48,225 bases of DNA from Gammaproteobacteria bacterium (GCA_023475025.1 JAMCWB010000067.1:131263-179487), one strand, 5' to 3'; positions 12,481-25,940 are shown, counted from the stretch's first letter. The notes: generated by a model from the letters alone, not told the origin. Made by a program: numbers and translations.

Positions 12481-12615
12481 TTAAGCTGACAGGCGCTGAC
12501 GGCCTTTGGCACGACGACGAGCCAACACGGCGCGGCCGTTCTTGGTGGCCATACGTGCACGGAAACCGTGGTTACGCTTGCGCTTGAGGACGCTGGGTTG
12601 GAATGTTCTTTTCAT
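12481..12615 (-). CDS. rpmH: Large ribosomal subunit protein bL34
   Basis: bL34 is a 44-residue, highly basic ribosomal protein. The translation begins [20 protein letters not shown] and ends [12 protein letters not shown], matching gammaproteobacterial bL34 along its whole length. It is the first gene of the rpmH-rnpA-yidD-yidC cluster, and a strong sigma70-type promoter lies 58-86 bases upstream. Confidence 0.98.
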   Translation of the reverse strand: MKRTFQPSVLKRKRNHGFRARMATKNGRAVLARRRAKGRQRLSA

Positions 12616-12672
12616 GATTCAGATACCTGAGTAGATCAAACAAGGACTGTGAGCCCTTTCAAGGGACCGGCA

Positions 12673-12701
12673 ATTCTAGAGAAATGCCAGCCTCAGGTCA
12701 A
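12673..12701 (-). promoter_or_regulatory. sigma70-type promoter of rpmH-rnpA
   Basis: On the minus strand TTGACC (12701-12696) and TAGAAT (12678-12673) are separated by exactly 17 bases. Each differs from consensus at one position. It points to rpmH, leaving an untranslated leader of roughly 50 bases. A strong promoter is expected for this ribosomal protein gene. Confidence 0.75.
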
Positions 12702-12715
12702 TTTGATTTGCATCA

Positions 12716-13208
12716 CTGCTTGCACAATTCTTCATAAATAAATCAAAGGTTTAAAAAGATAGATTTAGTTAATGTAAATAGGTCCGAATTTTCTGTGGAT
12801 ACCTGGCTGTAAGTACTGCTGGATCTGGCATTCAGTCAATCACAACCCTGTGTGCCGAGCGTGTGTTGCTTCTGTATCTGCTGTGTGTAGCTTGTGGGTA
12901 ACTGCATGGGTTATCCACAAGGTAAGTTATCCCGGGTTTTATCATCGTATTATGCACAGGCTGGTACAGTCGTTAAGCACAGGGTTCAAGTCACCCGTTT
13001 TAACTTGTTGCCCGCAGTTTTATCGGTTGTATCTGTTTCCTCAACAGCGATGCCCTGGGTGTATATTCAGCCAATCGAGGATGCTACCGGTGTGGATAAC
13101 TCAGCCCCCAAAGGCTAGAATGGGATGCTTGTCGCAGTATGGAAAACCACTGGTTTTTGCTGCGAACGTATCTGTGCACTCGCGGCCAATGGCCATTGGG
13201 GGGATTTA
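12716..13208. other. Chromosomal replication origin oriC and dnaA control region
   Basis: This non-coding block between rpmH and dnaA is the standard pseudomonad oriC position. An AT-rich unwinding candidate spans about 12728-12780 (AAAGGTTTAAAAAGATAG within it). DnaA-box-like sites are GTATCCACA (minus, 12794-12802), TTACCCACA (minus, 12893-12901), perfect TTATCCACA (plus, 12911-12919), degenerate TTATCCCGG (plus, 12927-12935), TTATGCACA (plus, 12950-12958), TTAAGCACA (plus, 12973-12981) and perfect TTATCCACA (minus, 13091-13099). No credible gene lies in the block. Reading frames across it are low-quality extensions upstream of the dnaA GTG. Confidence 0.92.
13091..13121 (+). promoter_or_regulatory. 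Candidate dnaA promoter overlapped by a DnaA box
   Basis: TAGAAT at 13116-13121 is a plausible -10. No good -35 exists at the expected distance. Instead a perfect DnaA box (minus strand, 13091-13099) covers that position. This layout fits autorepression of dnaA by DnaA, which is known in other bacteria. The promoter call is tentative. Confidence 0.4.
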
Positions 13209-14669
13209 GTGTCTGTTGCACTCTGGCAGCAATGCGTCGATTTTTTGCGTGATGAGCTTCCATCGCAACAATTCAATACATGGATTCGTCCGTTGCAAGT
13301 GGACGGTGATCAGGATGAACTACGCCTGTACGCCCCTAACCGTTTTGTGCTTGATTGGGTCAATGACAAATACCTGAGCCGTATTCAGGAACTGCTTGAT
13401 GATCTGTCCCAGGGGCAGGCGCCCATGGTGGCGTTATTGATTGGCAGCCGTCGGCATGCCTCGGCCAGTGCCCCGGTGGCCAGGGTCGAATCACCAGTGG
13501 CAGCGCAACAACCGCAAGCAGCTACTGCTCCGGTTACGCCCAGGGCTCAGGTGACCGGCCAGGGCTTTGTTCCTGATGCGGAAACCAGTCGGGAAGAGTC
13601 GATCAATAGCCGCCCGCCTTCAGATCCATCACCGTCCTTGATCAAGCACACCAGTTATCTCAATCGCAGCTTTACCTTTGATAATTTTGTCGAGGGTAAG
13701 TCCAACCAGTTGGCGCGCGCAGCAGCGTGGCAGGTTGCCGATAATCCCAAGCATGGCTATAACCCCCTGTTCCTGTACGGGGGGGTTGGCCTGGGTAAAA
13801 CCCACTTGATGCACGCGGTAGGTAATCATTTGCTGAAGAAGAACCCGGCAGCGAAAATTGTCTACCTGCATTCGGAGCGCTTTGTCGCCGATATGGTCAA
13901 GGCGCTGCAAATGAACGCAATCAATGATTTCAAGCGCTACTATCGCTCAGTCGATGCCCTGCTGATTGATGACATCCAGTTCTTTGCCAAGAAAGAACGT
14001 TCCCAGGAAGAGTTCTTCCATACCTTTAACGCTTTGCTCGAGGGTGGCCAGCAGGTAATTCTGACCAGTGATCGTTACCCGAAAGAAATCGACGGTCTGG
14101 AAGAACGGTTGAAATCCCGGTTTGGTTGGGGCTTGACGGTTGCCGTTGAGCCACCGGAACTGGAAACCCGTGTTGCCATCCTGATGAAGAAAGCCGAGCA
14201 GACACGCGTGGATTTGCCGCACGATGCCGCATTCTTTATTGCTCAGCGTATTCGTTCCAATGTACGTGAACTCGAAGGTGCCTTGAAGCGGGTGACTGCC
14301 AGTGCGCATTTTATGGGGCGTGACATCAGTATCGAGCTGATCCGTGAGTCCTTGAAAGACTTGTTGGCATTGCAGGATAAGCTGGTCAGTATTGATAATA
14401 TCCAGCGTACGGTTGCCGAGTATTACAAGATCAAGATTGCTGACGTGCTGTCTAAACGCCGTTCGCGTTCGGTAGCTCGTCCGCGTCAGGTAGCCATGGC
14501 CTTGGCCAAGGAATTGACCAATCATAGTCTGCCGGAAATTGGTGATGCTTTTGGTGGTCGTGATCACACCACCGTATTACACGCCACGCGCAAGATTGCT
14601 GAATTACGTGAAGCGGATGCTGACATCCGTGAAGATTACAAGAACCTGCTGCGGACCCTGACCACCTGA
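13209..14669 (+). CDS. dnaA: Chromosomal replication initiator protein DnaA
   Basis: DnaA is the AAA+ ATPase that binds DnaA boxes and opens oriC. GTG 13209 ([20 protein letters not shown]) is chosen because it matches the family N-terminus and has GGGGGGA just upstream, giving 486 residues. Domain I spans about 1-80. A variable alanine- and proline-rich linker (about 85-145) follows. Domain III has Walker A GGVGLGKT (191-198) and LLIDDIQFF. Domain IV carries the signature [15 protein letters not shown] near the C-terminus. It heads a dnaA-dnaN-recF-gyrB cluster. Confidence 0.98.
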   Translation: MSVALWQQCVDFLRDELPSQQFNTWIRPLQVDGDQDELRLYAPNRFVLDWVNDKYLSRIQELLDDLSQGQAPMVALLIGSRRHASASAPVARVESPVAAQQPQAATAPVTPRAQVTGQGFVPDAETSREESINSRPPSDPSPSLIKHTSYLNRSFTFDNFVEGKSNQLARAAAWQVADNPKHGYNPLFLYGGVGLGKTHLMHAVGNHLLKKNPAAKIVYLHSERFVADMVKALQMNAINDFKRYYRSVDALLIDDIQFFAKKERSQEEFFHTFNALLEGGQQVILTSDRYPKEIDGLEERLKSRFGWGLTVAVEPPELETRVAILMKKAEQTRVDLPHDAAFFIAQRIRSNVRELEGALKRVTASAHFMGRDISIELIRESLKDLLALQDKLVSIDNIQRTVAEYYKIKIADVLSKRRSRSVARPRQVAMALAKELTNHSLPEIGDAFGGRDHTTVLHATRKIAELREADADIREDYKNLLRTLTT

Positions 14670-14713
14670 CGGTGGCAGTGGCTGCTCAACCTGCACGAGG
14701 TCGAAGGAAGACT

Positions 14714-15817
14714 ATGCAATTTTCCATACAGCGCGAAGCTCTGTTGAAGCCCCTGCAACTGGTGGCTGGGGTAGTGGAACGGCGGCAGACCTTGCCGGTC
14801 CTGTCCAATGTTTTGCTGGTAGTGGATGACAACACCCTGTCATTGACCGGGACAGACCTGGAAGTTGAACTGGTAGCACGCATTCCCCTTGAAGACGCCG
14901 CAGACAGCGGGGAAATTACCGTACCGGCGCGCAAGTTGATGGATATCTGCAAGTCCTTGCCAGATGACGCCACCATCACTTTTACCCTGGACGAATCCAA
15001 GGCCAGCATCAAGACCGGGCGTAGCCGCTTTTCACTCAGCACCTTGCCGGCCAGCGATTTCCCCAATGTTGAGGAAAGCCAGGGCTCGATTCATTTTGCA
15101 GCCAGCCAGAAAACCCTGGGGCGTCTGATTGACCGAACCAGTTTTGCCATGGCACAGCAGGATGTGCGTTATTACCTGAACGGCATGTTGCTGGAAATCA
15201 ATCGTGGGCAGTTGCGCTCAGTGGCAACCGATGGTCATCGCATGGCCATGTGCACGCTGGATGCCAATATCGAGAACAGCGAAAAGCATCAGATCATTGT
15301 GCCGCGCAAGGGCATCCTGGAGTTGAGCCGTTTGCTCAATGAAACCGATGACCAGGTCAATGTGGTGATCGGGACTCATCATATCCGGGTCAGTACCGGT
15401 GACTTTACCTTCACTTCCAAACTGGTTGATGGCAAGTTTCCGGATTACGACCGGGTTCTGCCGCGTGGTGGTGATAAAGTCGTATTGGCTGATCGTCACG
15501 TTCTACGCGATGCGTTCAGTCGTACCGCTATTTTGTCCAACGAAAAGTACCGTGGCATTCGCCTGATGCTCAGTGACGCCCTGTTGAAGATTCAGGCCAA
15601 TAACCCTGAGCAGGAAGAAGCAGAAGAAGAGATCGCAGTGGACTATGCAGGCGCTCCGCTTGAGGTTGGCTTTAATGTCAGTTATCTGTTGGACGTCATG
15701 AATGTACTCAGTGGCGAACAGGTCAAGCTGGTTATGTCTGATGCCAACAGCAGTGCCCTGGTGCAGGAAGCCGACTCCGATGACAGTCTCTATGTTGTCA
15801 TGCCCATGCGCCTCTGA
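14714..15817 (+). CDS. dnaN: DNA polymerase III sliding clamp (beta subunit)
   Basis: DnaN forms the ring-shaped dimer that tethers DNA polymerase III to DNA. ATG 14714 (MQFSIQREALLKPLQLVAGV) has AAGGAAG upstream and gives 367 residues, the usual length. Conserved elements include TLPVLSNVLL near the N-terminus, VATDGHRMA in the middle and the C-terminal YVVMPMRL, typical of clamps. An in-frame ATG at 14672 would add 14 residues not found in the family. It lies 44 bases after dnaA. Confidence 0.98.
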   Translation: MQFSIQREALLKPLQLVAGVVERRQTLPVLSNVLLVVDDNTLSLTGTDLEVELVARIPLEDAADSGEITVPARKLMDICKSLPDDATITFTLDESKASIKTGRSRFSLSTLPASDFPNVEESQGSIHFAASQKTLGRLIDRTSFAMAQQDVRYYLNGMLLEINRGQLRSVATDGHRMAMCTLDANIENSEKHQIIVPRKGILELSRLLNETDDQVNVVIGTHHIRVSTGDFTFTSKLVDGKFPDYDRVLPRGGDKVVLADRHVLRDAFSRTAILSNEKYRGIRLMLSDALLKIQANNPEQEEAEEEIAVDYAGAPLEVGFNVSYLLDVMNVLSGEQVKLVMSDANSSALVQEADSDDSLYVVMPMRL

Positions 15818-15826
15818 TGCGCTGAT

Positions 15827-19353
<3,527 letters not shown>

Positions 19354-19370
19354 AATATCCAGCGTAGACA

Positions 19371-19409
19371 AAATCCCCCGTCACCTGGTGTGACGGGGGA
19401 TTTTTTTTT
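19371..19409 (+). terminator. Rho-independent terminator after gyrB
   Basis: An 11-bp GC-rich stem (TCCCCCGTCAC pairing with GTGACGGGGGA), extended by three A:T pairs, has a five-base loop and runs into nine consecutive T residues. It lies 17 bases past the gyrB stop and closes the dnaA-gyrB cluster. Confidence 0.93.
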
Positions 19410-19423
19410 GCAGGAGCAAGTGT

Positions 19424-20140
19424 ATGAATAGGCATGAACAGGAACTCAGTCGGCTCGATCGCAGGTTGATATGGCAAGGGTTTATGCAACTGGCGCCGAT
19501 TTCCATGTTTGTGATTATCTTCGGGGCTGCCTTTGGTCTGGCCGCGACACAAGCAGGGCTGTCTGACGCTATGAGCGTGAGTATGAGTGCGCTGGTCTTC
19601 GCTGGTGCATCGCAATTTGCGGCACTGGATCTGTGGGGTACTCAGGTGCCGCTGTTTACCCTCTTATTGACGGTATTTGCCATCAACTCGCGGCATCTGC
19701 TCATGGGGGCAACCCTGTACCCCTGGTTGCGCACGCTGCCAGTCGCGCAGCGTTACGGCATCATGATGGTGGTGTCTGATGCCAACTGGGCGATGTCGAT
19801 GCAGGCGTTCGGTCGGCAGCAGCCGGGCCTGGGTCTGCTGTTTGGCGGCGGGCTGGCACTCTGGCTGTTCTGGATACTGGGGACCTGGCTGGGTCTGTAT
19901 TTTGGTAACGCCATCCAGGACCCCTACAGCCTGGGCCTGGATATGGTGATGGGGTGTTTCCTGCTGGCGCTGGTGGTGGGTGGGGAAAAGAACCTGCGCA
20001 TTGTACTGATCTGGGCCTTTGCTGCCGCTGCGTCCTTGCTGGCCTTTCGTTTCTTACCGGATAACAGCCATGTGGTGGTGGGTGCGTTGGTTGGCGGTGT
20101 TGCCGGCCTGTGCCTGAAGGAGACCCGCCATGTGGATTGA
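19424..20140 (+). CDS. azlC: AzlC family branched-chain amino acid exporter, large subunit
   Basis: AzlC with AzlD forms a two-component inner-membrane exporter. Relatives (YgaZH, BrnFE) export branched-chain amino acids or methionine. The 238-residue protein has about seven hydrophobic segments. AzlC-type motifs are PISMFVIIFGAAFGLAATQAGLS (about 23-45), VFAGASQFAALDLW and INSRHLLMGATLYPW. GGAG stands eight bases before the ATG. The actual substrate is inferred from family only. It overlaps azlD by 11 bases. Confidence 0.9.
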   Translation: MNRHEQELSRLDRRLIWQGFMQLAPISMFVIIFGAAFGLAATQAGLSDAMSVSMSALVFAGASQFAALDLWGTQVPLFTLLLTVFAINSRHLLMGATLYPWLRTLPVAQRYGIMMVVSDANWAMSMQAFGRQQPGLGLLFGGGLALWLFWILGTWLGLYFGNAIQDPYSLGLDMVMGCFLLALVVGGEKNLRIVLIWAFAAAASLLAFRFLPDNSHVVVGALVGGVAGLCLKETRHVD

Positions 20141-20438
20141 AACGACCGGTTTCAGTGGTGTTCTGCTGCTGGTGGCCATGGCGCTGGTGACTCTCTCGAC
20201 GCGCTGGGGCGGCGTTCTGGTGATGTCGCATATACCCATAGGCTATCGGGTAAAACAATTCATTCAGGCGATGTCGGGCTCGGTTCTGGTGGCCTTGCTG
20301 GCCCCGATGGCGCTGAACGGGGATCACGCCGCCCGACTGGCGTTATTGACCACAGCAATCACCATGCTGGTACTGAAACGGCCGTTACCTGCGATTGCTG
20401 CGGGTATCCTGGTGGCGGCTGGCATCCGCCACCTGTGA
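20130..20438 (+). CDS. azlD: AzlD family branched-chain amino acid exporter, small subunit
   Basis: This 102-residue membrane protein with about four hydrophobic segments contains the AzlD-type pattern of a short TRWGGVLVM loop and KRPLPAIAAGILVAAG near the C-terminus. Its ATG overlaps the azlC stop region by 11 bases, so the two subunits are translationally coupled. It ends eight bases from the convergent PilU-like gene with no obvious terminator between them. Confidence 0.88.
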   Translation: MWIETTGFSGVLLLVAMALVTLSTRWGGVLVMSHIPIGYRVKQFIQAMSGSVLVALLAPMALNGDHAARLALLTTAITMLVLKRPLPAIAAGILVAAGIRHL

Positions 20439-20446
20439 TGCCGCTG

Positions 20447-21574
20447 TTACTTGAAGTCGTCCGTCAGGTCTTCACTGTTACTCTGTAAAGCCATGCTGCT
20501 GTCTTCACTGGAAAAACCTTTTTCCAGCTTGGTCTTGAGCATGAAGTCTGTCCGCGAGTCGGCAAATTTCAGCGCATTTTTCAGCGTGATCGCATTGCGG
20601 TTGACCAGCGCATGCAGGTGTTGGTCAAAGGTCTGCAGACCTTGTTCCAGGCTGCGGCTCATGGCTGTGCGTATTTCATGCAGTTCATCACGGGCAATCA
20701 GGTCGACGATATAGGGCGTGCGCAGCATGAGTTCAACTGCAGCTACGCGCTTCTTGTCGACACCGGGTACCAGACGCTGGCCAATAATGGCTGCGAGGTT
20801 CATCGAGATATCACTGAGCGTCTGGTGACGGGTTTCTTCCGGGAACAGGTTGACCATGCGTTCTACCGCCTGCACGGTATTGGTCGCGTGCAGGGTTGCC
20901 AGCACCAGGTGGCCGGTTTCGCTGTAATGCAGGGCATGCTGCATGGATTCACGGTCACGGATTTCACCGATCATGATCACATCGGGCGATTCGCGCAGCA
21001 CATTGCGCAATGCCTCGCGGAAGCTATGGGTATCCAGGCCAACTTCACGCTGGTCAATAATTGACCTTTTGTGGTCGTGAAGAAACTCAATCGGGTCTTC
21101 AATACAGACGATGTGACCACCGCGATTGTTGTTGCGGTAATCCAGCATGGACGCCAAGGTGGTGGATTTGCCTGAGCCGGCGGCACCGACAACGAGGATA
21201 AGCCCGCGATCGAGCATCACCAGTTTTTCCAGGCTGCGTGGCAGGCCGAGCTCGGCAATGCGTGGAATCTTGTTGTTGATATGGCGAATGACCATGGCCA
21301 CTTCACCACGCTGGAAATAGATATTGGTGCGAAAACGGCCCACTTCGGGGATGCCGATGGCCAGATTCATTTCCAGTTCGCGTTCAAATTCCGCCGCCTG
21401 CTTCTGGTTCATCAGCTGGTAGGCCAGCTGCTTGAGATCAGCACTGCCAAGGCGTTTGTCATCCAGGGCAGTGAACTCCCCTTCGCGCTTCATGTTGACC
21501 GGCGCACCGACACTGAAAAAAAGGTCAGATCCACCCTGCTCAACCAGGGCATGCAAATACTCGAAGACATCCAT
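20447..21574 (-). CDS. PilT/PilU-family type IV pilus retraction ATPase, PilU-like
   Basis: This is a hexameric secretion-type ATPase of the PilT/PilU group that powers or assists type IV pilus retraction. The 375-residue protein has the N-terminal PAS-like domain ending in QRGEVAMVIRHI. Walker A GAAGSGKS lies at 130-137, the Asp box VCIEDPIEF at about 156-164, Walker B PDVIMIGEIRD at 197-207 and the His box HYSETGHLVLATLHATN at 216-232. The start MDVFEYLHALVEQGGSDLFF resembles PilU more than PilT. No pilT is adjacent, so it may be an orphan paralogue and is left without a symbol. Confidence 0.9.
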   Translation of the reverse strand: MDVFEYLHALVEQGGSDLFFSVGAPVNMKREGEFTALDDKRLGSADLKQLAYQLMNQKQAAEFERELEMNLAIGIPEVGRFRTNIYFQRGEVAMVIRHINNKIPRIAELGLPRSLEKLVMLDRGLILVVGAAGSGKSTTLASMLDYRNNNRGGHIVCIEDPIEFLHDHKRSIIDQREVGLDTHSFREALRNVLRESPDVIMIGEIRDRESMQHALHYSETGHLVLATLHATNTVQAVERMVNLFPEETRHQTLSDISMNLAAIIGQRLVPGVDKKRVAAVELMLRTPYIVDLIARDELHEIRTAMSRSLEQGLQTFDQHLHALVNRNAITLKNALKFADSRTDFMLKTKLEKGFSSEDSSMALQSNSEDLTDDFK

Positions 21575-21652
21575 GGTGACTAGCTCAGCGTAAGATTGTT
21601 GTGCTCACAGAGTAGGGTTTCAGGCGTCAAGGGTAAAGCCTTGCTGGCCTTT

Positions 21653-22387
21653 TCAGCGCGAAGACTTGACCTGGCTCAAGGCCTGGGTGATCCACTGTTC
21701 AGCGCGCTGGTTGAGCTCGACAATTGCCCGTGGATCAGTACCGACCGGGTACATGGCCGGACCAATCATCACGTCGATCGTCCCGGGATGCTTGCCCCAG
21801 CCATGGCGTGGCCAGAAACAGCCGGCGTTATGCGCAACCGGAATCACCGGGACCTGGTTGGCACAGGCCAGTGCCGCGCCACCACGGGAAAACTTGATCG
21901 GGCTACCGGGCTCTTTACGGGTACCTTCGGGGAAAATCAGGATCCATAAGCCTTCAGCCAAGCGTTGACCGCCGATACGGCTGAGTTGCTTCAGCGAGTC
22001 ACGGGCGTTGCCACGGTCAATGGCGATGGGCTTCATCAACGCCAGTGCCCAGCCGAAAAAGGGCACATAAAGCAATTCCCGCTTGAGCAGCTGGGTTTGT
22101 GGGGAAAAGACCTGTTGCAGGAAAAAGGTCTCCCAGGTGCTTTGGTGATTGGCCAGGATCACTCCGTGCTGATCGGGGATGTTCTCCAGCCCGGTGATCC
22201 GGTAACGGATACCGACCAGGTGTTTTGCCAGAGCGATGGCCCACTGGGTCCACCATTGGATCACCACCCTGAAACGCCAGCGGTAAGGCAGCAGGGGGGA
22301 AATCAGTAAAGCGACAGGTGCCCAGAGGATGGCGCTGGTCGCGAGGAGCAGATAAAACAAAATGATCCGCAGAGGCATCAATAACAT
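21653..22387 (-). CDS. 1-acyl-sn-glycerol-3-phosphate acyltransferase family protein (PlsC-like)
   Basis: This is a membrane-bound acyltransferase of the PlsC/LPLAT superfamily, which acylates lysophosphatidic acid or a related lipid at the inner membrane. The 244 residues have N-terminal hydrophobic segments (about 5-35). Block I is NHQSTWE (80-86), in which the usual HX4D aspartate is glutamate. Block III is FPEGTR (152-157), and VPVIPVAHNAG matches block IV. It starts two bases after gmhB, an order often seen in pseudomonads (glyS-gmhB-plsC). Confidence 0.9.
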   Translation of the reverse strand: MLLMPLRIILFYLLLATSAILWAPVALLISPLLPYRWRFRVVIQWWTQWAIALAKHLVGIRYRITGLENIPDQHGVILANHQSTWETFFLQQVFSPQTQLLKRELLYVPFFGWALALMKPIAIDRGNARDSLKQLSRIGGQRLAEGLWILIFPEGTRKEPGSPIKFSRGGAALACANQVPVIPVAHNAGCFWPRHGWGKHPGTIDVMIGPAMYPVGTDPRAIVELNQRAEQWITQALSQVKSSR

Positions 22388-22389
22388 GT

Positions 22390-22923
22390 TCAGGTTTCCA
22401 GTAAGTGATCAGCCACTGCGGCCAGGTCAGCAAAGACCTGCGTGCCCTCCGGCAAGGGCTGCGCGGATGTTTTCTGACCCTTGCCGGTGAGAACCAGATA
22501 GGGTGTGCAGCCTTGACTGACACCGGCTTGCAGGTCACGCAGGCTATCACCGACCGTGGGCACGGCATGCAGATCACAGGCAAAATGGGCTGCAATCTGC
22601 TGGAACAGGCCAGCTTTGGGCTTACGGCAGTCACAGCCGTCAGCTGGCCCATGCGGGCAATAACGGATGAGGTCGACCGTACCGCCCTGCTCGGCCACCA
22701 GCTGCTGCAATCGGGCATGCATGGCATCCAGTGTGGCGCGGCTGAAATAGCCGCGGGCCAGTCCGGACTGATTGGTTGCGATGGCTATGGTCCAGCCAGC
22801 CCGGCTCAGGCGTGCAATGGCATCGATGGCACCAGGTAATGGCTGCCATTCCTCGAGAGACTTGATATAGGCATCAGAGTCCTGATTGATGACGCCATCA
22901 CGGTCAAGGATGATCAGTTGCAT
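22390..22923 (-). CDS. gmhB: D-glycero-beta-D-manno-heptose-1,7-bisphosphate 7-phosphatase
   Basis: GmhB removes the C7 phosphate of heptose bisphosphate in the ADP-heptose pathway for lipopolysaccharide inner core. The 177-residue HAD-family enzyme has the nucleophile motif DRDGVIN (7-13, Asp7 and Asp9) and TNQSGLARG (50-58). The zinc-binding set is Cys89, His91, Cys97 and Cys99 (YCPHGPADGCDC), which distinguishes GmhB from other HAD phosphatases. VGDSLRDLQAG is HAD motif IV. It lies between glyS and the acyltransferase gene with short gaps, probably in one transcript. Confidence 0.95.
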   Translation of the reverse strand: MQLIILDRDGVINQDSDAYIKSLEEWQPLPGAIDAIARLSRAGWTIAIATNQSGLARGYFSRATLDAMHARLQQLVAEQGGTVDLIRYCPHGPADGCDCRKPKAGLFQQIAAHFACDLHAVPTVGDSLRDLQAGVSQGCTPYLVLTGKGQKTSAQPLPEGTQVFADLAAVADHLLET

Positions 22924-22938
22924 GCCGGTCTGCTCTCC

Positions 22939-24993
22939 TCAACCGAGCAGCGAAATATCCGCTACCCCGAGGAACAGGCCGCGCAGGCGAGCCAGCAGGG
23001 CGTAGCGATTAGCGCGAACAGCCGGGTCTTCCGCGTTTACCAGCACCTGATCGAAGAAGGCATCTACCGGTGCGCGCAGCGTGGCTAGTTGCTCCAGGCT
23101 GCGCTGGTATTGCCGTTCGCTAGCCAGAGGAACTGCCGCCTGCTCAGCGGCTTGCAGCGCATCAGCCAGGGTCTGCTCGGCAGCCTCCTGCAACAAGCGG
23201 TTATCAATCTGTTCGTTGATGCTGTTGTCGGCCTTGGCGAGAATATTGGACACCCGCTTGTTGGCCGCTGCCAGAGCGTCTGCTTCCGCTAGCCGGCGGA
23301 AAGCCTGTACGGCCTGAATGCGTTGGTCAAAATCTAGTGGTGAAACCGGGTTGACCGCACGCACGGCCTGATACACCGCGACATCGATACCCTCATCTTC
23401 GTAGCGTGCGCGCAGGCGATCAAAGATGAAGTCCTGAACCTGTGCCTGCAAGCCATCCGCCTTGACCTTGTCGCCATACTGATCGATAGCCATCTTCAGG
23501 GTGGCGCCAAGATCCAGCTCCAGGCGCTTCTCGATCAAGATGCGCAGTACGCCCAGGGCCGCTCGGCGCAGGGCATAAGGGTCTTTACTGCCGGTCGGCA
23601 GCATGCCGATACCAAAGATGCCGACCAGGGTATCCAGCTTGTCCGCCAGGGCAACAGCTGCACCTGTGGTTGTGCCCGGCAGTTCACCACCGGCACCGCG
23701 TGGCATGTATTGCTCATTGAGTGCCAGCGCAACATCTTCATGCTCGCCATCGTGACGGGCATAGTAATAACCAGCGATACCCTGCAATTCAGGGAATTCA
23801 CCGACCATTTCCGTGGCCAGGTCACATTTGCTCAGCAGGCCGGCGCGCTGCGCCAGGCCGGTATCGCTGCCGATCTGACCGGCAATCCAGCCAGCCAGTG
23901 CCGAGACCCGTTCAGCCTTCGCCAGCACGGTTCCCAGTTCAGCCTGGAAGACCACCTTGGCCAGTTGCTGGTTGCGGGTTTCCAGCGGCTGTTTCTGGTC
24001 CTGCTTGAAGAAAAACTCGGCATCAGTCAGCCGCGGACGCACGACCTTCTCGTTACCGGAAATGATCTGCTGCGGATCTTCGCTGTCGATATTGGCCACG
24101 GTGATAAAACGTGGCAGCAGTTTGCCGTTGGCATCCAGCAGGCAGAAATACTTCTGGTTGTCCTGCATGGTCGAGATCAAGGCTTCCTGCGGCACATCCA
24201 GGAAGCGCTCTTCAAAGCTGCAGACCAGGGGTACCGGCCACTCCACCAGGGCAGTGACCTCATCCAGCAGGCTATCAGGCATGATAGCCGTACCCTGCTG
24301 CTCGGCGGCCAGTTGCTCGACGCGCTGACGAATCATTTCGCGGCGCTCGGTAAAGTCGGCAACCACAAAGGCCTGACGCAGATCTTCGGCATAATTGGCC
24401 GGCGCGCTGATAGCGATATCAGCAGGATGATGGAAGCGATGGCCGCGAGACTGGTTACCAGCCTGTTGCGCCAGAATCTCGCAGGGAATCACCTGCGCAC
24501 CCATGAGCATGACCAACCACTGGGTCGGGCGGACAAACTCGGTCTTGCGTGCTGCCCAGCGCATGCGCTTGGGAATCGGCAGCTTCGCCAGTGCCTGGTC
24601 AACAATGGCGGGTAACAGCTCTACCGCTGGTTGGCCGGGAATGGTCTTGCTGTAACGCAGCTTGGGGCCGGACTGATCGATGTCACTCAGCTCTACACCA
24701 CACTTGCGAGCAAAACCCAGCGCCGCTTTGGTCGGTGCGCCCTCGGCATCAAAGGCTGCCTGCACGGGTGGGCCATCGAGTTGCTGGCTGCGATCAGGTT
24801 GCTGGCTGCTCAGTTGCTCAACCAGAATCGCCAGCCGGCGGGGTGCGGCGTAATAACGCGCGCTCTGGTAGTCCAATCCTTGCTCTTGCAGGCCCTGGGT
24901 AACACCGGCGAGGAAAGCCTCGGCCAGGGTTTTCAGCGCCTTGGGCGGCAGCTCTTCGGTGCCCAGTTCAACCAGAAAATCAGCAGACGACAT
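22939..24993 (-). CDS. glyS: Glycyl-tRNA synthetase beta subunit
   Basis: This is the large subunit of the bacterial alpha2beta2 glycyl-tRNA synthetase, which contributes tRNA recognition. The 684-residue protein opens with [15 protein letters not shown] (6-20), the family hallmark. Conserved sections [20 protein letters not shown] and EGTRKEP-free central blocks are collinear with other GlyS proteins, and the C-terminal half is helical and anticodon-binding-like. Its ATG shares a base with the glyQ stop (TAATG), so translation is coupled. Confidence 0.97.
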   Translation of the reverse strand: MSSADFLVELGTEELPPKALKTLAEAFLAGVTQGLQEQGLDYQSARYYAAPRRLAILVEQLSSQQPDRSQQLDGPPVQAAFDAEGAPTKAALGFARKCGVELSDIDQSGPKLRYSKTIPGQPAVELLPAIVDQALAKLPIPKRMRWAARKTEFVRPTQWLVMLMGAQVIPCEILAQQAGNQSRGHRFHHPADIAISAPANYAEDLRQAFVVADFTERREMIRQRVEQLAAEQQGTAIMPDSLLDEVTALVEWPVPLVCSFEERFLDVPQEALISTMQDNQKYFCLLDANGKLLPRFITVANIDSEDPQQIISGNEKVVRPRLTDAEFFFKQDQKQPLETRNQQLAKVVFQAELGTVLAKAERVSALAGWIAGQIGSDTGLAQRAGLLSKCDLATEMVGEFPELQGIAGYYYARHDGEHEDVALALNEQYMPRGAGGELPGTTTGAAVALADKLDTLVGIFGIGMLPTGSKDPYALRRAALGVLRILIEKRLELDLGATLKMAIDQYGDKVKADGLQAQVQDFIFDRLRARYEDEGIDVAVYQAVRAVNPVSPLDFDQRIQAVQAFRRLAEADALAAANKRVSNILAKADNSINEQIDNRLLQEAAEQTLADALQAAEQAAVPLASERQYQRSLEQLATLRAPVDAFFDQVLVNAEDPAVRANRYALLARLRGLFLGVADISLLG

Positions 24994-25940
24994 TATTCAG
25001 CCTCCTTCAGCTTGGCCAGGACTTCATCACGCAGGTCGGCAGCGGCCATGGGGAAGCCAAGACGCGCACGGGCATGCAGGTAGCTCTGGGCGATGGCCCG
25101 GGCCAGACTGCGTACGCGCAGAATGTAGCGTTGGCGCTCAGTTACCGAAATGGCCCGGCGGGCATCCAGCAGGTTGAAGGTATGCGAGGCGCGTACCACC
25201 ATTTCATAGGCCGGCAACGGCAGGTTCAGCTCGATCAGGCGGTTGGCTTCGCTCTCGAAGTGATCGAAATGCTCGAACAGTTTGTCGACGTGGGCATGCT
25301 CGAAGTTGTAGGTCGATTGCTCCACTTCGTTCTGGTGGAACACATCGCCATAGGTGACCTTGCCGAAGGGGCCGTCAGAGTAGACCAGGTCATACACGGA
25401 ATCGACGCCCTGCAAATACATCGCCAGACGCTCCAGGCCATAGGTGATCTCGCCGGTAACCGGGTAGCACTCGATGCCGCCTACCTGCTGGAAGTAGGTG
25501 AACTGCGTCACTTCCATACCGTTGAGCCAGACTTCCCAACCCAGACCCCAGGCACCCAGGGTGGGGGATTCCCAGTTATCCTCGACAAAACGGACATCAT
25601 GTACCAGGGGATCAAGCCCGATATGCCGCAGGGAGTCGAGATACAGCTCCTGGATATTCTCCGGGTTGGGTTTCAGCACCACCTGGAACTGATAGTAATG
25701 TTGCAGACGGTTGGGGTTATCCCCATAACGACCATCGGCCGGGCGGCGGCTGGGCTGTACATAGGCTGCGTTCCAGGTTTCCGGGCCAATGGCGCGCAGA
25801 AAGGTCGCGGTGTGGAAGGTGCCGGCACCCATTTCCATATCGTAGGGCTGCAGGATCACGCATCCCTGTTCGGCCCAGTAGCTTTGCAGGGCAAGGATCA
25901 GTCCCTGGAAGGTGCTGATGTCTGGCTTGGTCTGAGTCAC
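24993..25940 (-). CDS. glyQ: Glycyl-tRNA synthetase alpha subunit
   Basis: This is the catalytic class II subunit of glycyl-tRNA synthetase. The 315 residues contain [40 protein letters not shown] and [20 protein letters not shown], characteristic of GlyQ. GTG 25938-25940 ([12 protein letters not shown]) is chosen because homologues begin at this point and GGTGA lies upstream. A longer frame from 26027 adds 29 residues without family similarity. Confidence 0.96.
   Translation of the reverse strand: MTQTKPDISTFQGLILALQSYWAEQGCVILQPYDMEMGAGTFHTATFLRAIGPETWNAAYVQPSRRPADGRYGDNPNRLQHYYQFQVVLKPNPENIQELYLDSLRHIGLDPLVHDVRFVEDNWESPTLGAWGLGWEVWLNGMEVTQFTYFQQVGGIECYPVTGEITYGLERLAMYLQGVDSVYDLVYSDGPFGKVTYGDVFHQNEVEQSTYNFEHAHVDKLFEHFDHFESEANRLIELNLPLPAYEMVVRASHTFNLLDARRAISVTERQRYILRVRSLARAIAQSYLHARARLGFPMAAADLRDEVLAKLKEAE

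Noticed and set aside
12850..13209. Plus-strand frames inside the oriC region
   Set aside because: They run through DnaA boxes and AT-rich origin DNA, lack ribosome sites and resemble no protein family.
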